The notes beneath the pieces are model-generated. The model saw nothing but the letters and a program-made list of their open reading frames with translations, made no database searches and had not been told where the DNA came from. Shown in pieces: positions 61,086 to 64,000 of a stretch of DNA of 64,000 nucleotides (position 1 is its first letter; every line of letters starts with the position of its first letter). Position numbers and translations under genes: made by a program. The DNA is from JAWPMT01 sp965267435 (lineage in GTDB: Bacteria > Bacteroidota > Bacteroidia > Cytophagales > Cyclobacteriaceae). The stretch covers positions 4,588,001-4,652,000 of the forward strand of contig OZ253960.1 in assembly GCA_965267435.1 (NCBI GenBank), in the 5' to 3' direction.

Positions 61086-61331
61086 ATGAAAAAAGACATT
61101 CATCCAGAGTATAAGGAAGTAGTATTTCTTGACACTACCAGTGACTTCAAGTTCCTTACAAAGTCGACTATGAAGTCAGACGAAACCATCAAGTGGGAAG
61201 ATGGCAAAGAGTATCCGTTGGTCAAGATTGAAGTTAGCTCTGCTTCTCACCCCTTCTATACGGGTAAGAAGATCTTCCTCGACACAGCAGGTCGTGTGGA
61301 GAAATTCAACAGAAAGTACAAGAAAAAATAA
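61086..61331 (+). CDS. rpmE: 50S ribosomal protein L31 type B
   Basis: An 81-residue ribosomal protein of the large subunit. It begins MKKDIHPEYKEVVFLD, carries FLTKSTM and SSASHPFYTGKK, and ends in basic FNRKYKKK. The zinc-binding cysteines of type A L31 are absent, so it is the zinc-independent type B form. It has its own promoter with an 84-nt leader and its own terminator, hence is monocistronic. Type B L31 is often zinc-regulated where a type A copy also exists; here no other copy is visible. Confidence 0.96.
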   Translation: MKKDIHPEYKEVVFLDTTSDFKFLTKSTMKSDETIKWEDGKEYPLVKIEVSSASHPFYTGKKIFLDTAGRVEKFNRKYKKK

Positions 61332-61356
61332 TTTGCGACAGACGTTGCAAGTGTGA

Positions 61357-61397
61357 GAGTCTTCAGCTCGTTAAGCTGAAGACTTTCTTATTTTTGG
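61357..61397 (+). terminator. rho-independent terminator of rpmE
   Basis: An 11-bp perfect stem AGTCTTCAGCT / AGCTGAAGACT (61358-61368 and 61374-61384), 5-nt loop CGTTA, then TTCTTATTTTT. The following gene starts at 61401, right after the T tract. Confidence 0.9.
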
Positions 61398-61400
61398 GCC

Positions 61401-62591
61401 ATGCAAATCACGTTGATAGACTTGCCCGAAGACAGGGTGAATCTACTTCCTCTGACGTACCTCAAATCCATCGCCGATCTCCGCATAGGCATCCTCACGA
61501 TTCGGGAAAAGTGGAAACACTGGCTAGGCGAAGAACCGGAGGTGTCGACCGGAGGCTACCTGCAAAAAAGGTACCCGATCTCCGGTGGAAAAGGCATCCT
61601 CGTGAATTCCGCTGTCCTCCCAGATGCAAGACTCGTTGAGGCCGTACAGCAACTTCCTGCGGGAAAGCAGCTGGTGCACGGTGATACTTTCCTTGCCGCT
61701 CACGTTGACAATACAGAAGACAGCATTGCTGCGACGAACGGCTTATCTTACGAATTTCTGGATGGAGAAATCGCTCATTTAAGATATACCTGGGATTTCT
61801 TCCTGCTCAACCCTGATCAGATTGTGACCGACTTTGAGCTGATCACAAGAGGTCGCGAGTCCCAGCCGATATCGGATCCGCATACGATAGTGTACGGCGA
61901 GGATATTTTCTGTGAGGAGGGCGTGACCATCAAAGCAGCGATCCTCAACGCGGAGGATGGCCCAATCTACCTGGGTCGCAATGTCAACGTTCAGGAAGGG
62001 TCCATTATCAAAGGGCCAGTGGCCATGTGCGAGGGAAGTCAACTGAGTCTGGGCACCAAGGTCCGGGGAAATATAACCATAGGCCCTTATTGCAAGATTG
62101 GTGGCGAAGTGTCCAAGAGCGTCATTCAGGGATACAGTAACAAGTCCCATGATGGATTCCTGGGCAATTCTGTCATTGGGGAATGGTGTAACATAGGTGC
62201 GGCCACGAATAATTCTAACCTCAAGAACAACTACGGGAGCGTAAAAATGTGGGACTTCGGCTCCAATCGTTTCAGAGACTCCGGCCAACAGTTCTGTGGA
62301 CTCATGATGGGTGATCACTCCCGATGCGCCATCAACACCACCTTTAATACTGGGACCACAACAGGTATTATGACCAATATCTTCGGCGCTGGATTCCCAA
62401 GGAACTACATACCCTCCTTCTCTTGGGGTGGTACGCACGGGTTCACTACCTACAAATTTGACGCTGCACTTGAAAGCGCCGAAAGAGCGATGACAAGAAG
62501 GGACCAGTTCTTCTCTGAGGAGGAAAGAGCCATATTAGCACACCTTTTTGATGTCACATCTTCTGACCGAACCTGGGAAGCGCGATCATGA
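61401..62591 (+). CDS. GlmU-family left-handed beta-helix protein
   Basis: A 396-residue protein usually labelled GlmU family or sugar nucleotidyltransferase in Bacteroidota. The C-terminal half (about 165-345) is a left-handed beta-helix of hexapeptide repeats (EGVTIKAAILN, GPIYLGRNVNVQEGSIIKGP, GTKVRGNITIGPYCKIGGEV) as in acyltransferases. The N-terminal half does not show the LAAGxGTRM nucleotide-binding signature of GlmU, so uridylyltransferase activity is doubtful. Its stop overlaps holB as ATGA. It lies between rpmE and holB, an arrangement I recall from other Bacteroidota. Confidence 0.82.
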   Translation: MQITLIDLPEDRVNLLPLTYLKSIADLRIGILTIREKWKHWLGEEPEVSTGGYLQKRYPISGGKGILVNSAVLPDARLVEAVQQLPAGKQLVHGDTFLAAHVDNTEDSIAATNGLSYEFLDGEIAHLRYTWDFFLLNPDQIVTDFELITRGRESQPISDPHTIVYGEDIFCEEGVTIKAAILNAEDGPIYLGRNVNVQEGSIIKGPVAMCEGSQLSLGTKVRGNITIGPYCKIGGEVSKSVIQGYSNKSHDGFLGNSVIGEWCNIGAATNNSNLKNNYGSVKMWDFGSNRFRDSGQQFCGLMMGDHSRCAINTTFNTGTTTGIMTNIFGAGFPRNYIPSFSWGGTHGFTTYKFDAALESAERAMTRRDQFFSEEERAILAHLFDVTSSDRTWEARS

Positions 62592-63703
62592 AGTTTGCCG
62601 ACATCCCCGGGCACGAAGATCTTAAGGCGGCATTACGCTCGTCATTTCAGCGCAATCACCTGGCACATGCCCAGCTCTTTCACGGGCATGAGGGGAGCGC
62701 CGCCCTTCCATTGTCAATTGCATTTGCCAGTTACCTACTCTGCGAACAGAGAACCGACGATGATTCATGTGGCACTTGCCCGGCTTGCCACAAGACCAGT
62801 AAGCTCATCCATCCGGATATTCACTTCTTCTTCCCGAAACCCAGTGCCAAGGCTGATCCCGCCAAGGACGCCCAGACCAAAAAGCTGTGGCGCGACTTTT
62901 TAATCAACCACCCCTACGGAAACCTGGCCACGTGGCTCCACTTTGCGGATATTGAGAATAAACTCGTTCAAATCAGCAAAGACGACTCGCGACAGCTGAT
63001 CCGGACACTTAGCTTAAAACCTTTCGAAGCCGATCATAAGGTGATCTTTATCTGGTATCCGGAGTTGATGCATGGCTCAGCGGCCAATGCCATTCTGAAG
63101 GTGCTGGAGGAGCCTCCCGACAGGACGATCTACATACTTGTATCCTACGACCTAGAGCAGATCATCACCACCATTACGTCCAGGACCCAGCTTGTGCAGA
63201 TCCCACCATTCACCGATGAGGAGGTACAGCAGCACCTGGTCAGTGAAGGTGCAAGCGCAGCGGAGGCCAAAAACATTGCCCGCATCTCAGACGGTTCGCT
63301 GTTGAAAGCTCACGCGGTAAGAGAACACGCCGACGACATCGCCTACGATGAGTTTCAGGCCTGGATGCGCGTCTGCTTCAAGAGGGACTACACACAACTC
63401 GTAAAACTCAGTGAAGAATTCTCACAGATCGGCAGAGCCAATCAAACGAATCGATTGAGATTCGCATTGAACCTGCTACGAGAAGCCGTCATTGCCAAAA
63501 CAAACGAAAGCCAGCTGATCAGGGCAACGGAGAACGAATGGGAGTTCATCCAAAACTTCTCCAAGGCCATCGCCTTTGAAACATTGGAAGCCATGATCAG
63601 TCTCATCAATGACGGCATCTACCACATTGAGAGGAATGCGAATCCCCGTATCATGCACCTCAATTTGTCCATTAAACTGAGCCACCTTATAAAAAGAGGA
63701 TGA
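62588..63703 (+). CDS. holB: DNA polymerase III subunit delta prime
   Basis: Part of the clamp-loader complex of replicative DNA polymerase. The 371-residue protein has an AAA-like core and a zinc-module-like SCGTCPACHK (near 60-69), with VLEEPPDRTIYIL (near 171-183) and a TITSRTQLVQIP sensor segment (near 197-208) typical of delta prime. The Walker A loop is replaced by FHGHEGSAALPLSIAFA, as expected for a subunit that does not hydrolyse ATP. Overlaps hemC as ATGA at its end. Confidence 0.88.
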   Translation: MKFADIPGHEDLKAALRSSFQRNHLAHAQLFHGHEGSAALPLSIAFASYLLCEQRTDDDSCGTCPACHKTSKLIHPDIHFFFPKPSAKADPAKDAQTKKLWRDFLINHPYGNLATWLHFADIENKLVQISKDDSRQLIRTLSLKPFEADHKVIFIWYPELMHGSAANAILKVLEEPPDRTIYILVSYDLEQIITTITSRTQLVQIPPFTDEEVQQHLVSEGASAAEAKNIARISDGSLLKAHAVREHADDIAYDEFQAWMRVCFKRDYTQLVKLSEEFSQIGRANQTNRLRFALNLLREAVIAKTNESQLIRATENEWEFIQNFSKAIAFETLEAMISLINDGIYHIERNANPRIMHLNLSIKLSHLIKRG

Positions 63704-64000
63704 CAGACCCGGTAGTCAGAATAGGAAGCCGCAAAAGTCTGTTGGCAATGTGGCAAGCGAATCACGTTGCTGCGCTCCTGGAACACCAGGGGATGAGACC
63801 AGAAGTCGTTGGCATCGACACCCGGGGAGACAAAGTACTGGACGTCTCGATTGCCAAGATCGGCAGCAAAGGTGTTTTTACTGAGGAGCTCGAAGAATTG
63901 CTGGCATCCGGAGAAATTGACATCGCCGTCCACAGTGCGAAGGATCTGCAGTCAACGCTGCCTGAGGATTTTTCAATTGCCGCTTTTACAGAAAGGGAGG
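63700..64000 (+). CDS. hemC: hydroxymethylbilane synthase (porphobilinogen deaminase), 3' end cut off
   Basis: Polymerises four porphobilinogens in heme synthesis. The 100 visible residues start MTDPVVRIGSRKSLLAMWQ and include IDTRGDKVLD (substrate/dipyrromethane area) and EIDIAVHSAKDL near 77-88, matching HemC's VHSxKD signature. The downstream half, including the cofactor cysteine, lies outside the window. The ATG overlaps the holB stop as ATGA. Truncation is due to the window edge, not to mutation. Confidence 0.93.
   Translation, partial: MTDPVVRIGSRKSLLAMWQANHVAALLEHQGMRPEVVGIDTRGDKVLDVSIAKIGSKGVFTEELEELLASGEIDIAVHSAKDLQSTLPEDFSIAAFTERE

Overview
This 64 kb window is a chromosomal segment of a Bacteroidota bacterium, most likely a Cytophagales-type marine or soil member. 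The evidence is a SusC/SusD pair, DUF4249, DUF4302 and DUF6048/DUF6452 families, a type B ribosomal protein L31, a bacillithiol gene set (bshC, ypdA, ytxJ), a fused two-domain 2-oxoacid dehydrogenase E1, and many promoters matching the Bacteroidota -7 consensus TAnnTTTG. Several starts are forced to be TTG or GTG, and Shine-Dalgarno sequences are mostly absent, as is usual in this phylum. No tRNA, rRNA, CRISPR array, insertion sequence or prophage was found. Coding density is very high.

Layout. 1-8.0 kb (minus): an envelope-biogenesis operon, read from coaX through an outer-membrane protein, a TPR protein, LptC, a small membrane protein, a CNNM/CBS transporter, a PpiD-like foldase and a DUF493 protein. 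8.0-17.4 kb: Glu/Leu/Phe/Val dehydrogenase, NhaD-type antiporter, aspartate kinase, lumazine synthase, a TPR protein, orphan pyruvate dehydrogenase E1 alpha, recF with DUF721, and the DUF6452-DUF6048 envelope pair. 17.4-22 kb: rimO, then a compact bshC-5-formyl-THF cyclo-ligase-ypdA operon for bacillithiol. 22-29.4 kb: a large 7TMR-DISM hybrid sensor kinase divergent from a TonB receptor plus DUF4249 lipoprotein, then mnmD. 29.4-39 kb: a type I sulfatase and, divergently, a nutrient-uptake operon (PKD lipoprotein, SusC, SusD, zinc metallohydrolase lipoprotein, DUF4302 lipoprotein). 39-46.6 kb: ispF, an M16 peptidase, the fused E1 gene, an unusual secreted basic tandem-repeat protein, ytxJ, an outer-membrane protein and lipA. 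46.6-61 kb (minus): a TerB-ABCG fusion transporter, its neighbouring lipoprotein, bestrophin, a periplasmic GH3 enzyme, a D-threonine-aldolase-like enzyme, a ceramidase-like hydrolase, a YifB ATPase, GmhA, an MsbA-type exporter and a Wzi/RemB-like outer-membrane protein. 61-64 kb: rpmE, a GlmU-like protein, holB and the start of hemC, which runs off the right edge.

How the parts relate. LptC, MsbA, GmhA, Wzi-like and PpiD-like proteins all serve outer-membrane assembly. BshC, YpdA and YtxJ make and use bacillithiol, while LipA serves the two 2-oxoacid dehydrogenase E1 genes. The SusCD operon carries a protease-like lipoprotein and no glycoside hydrolase, so peptide or protein import is a reasonable guess. 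The least explained items are the basic repeat protein at 42.9-44.4 kb, the TerB-ABCG fusion with its attenuated upstream lipoprotein, and the palindrome in the rpmE leader.
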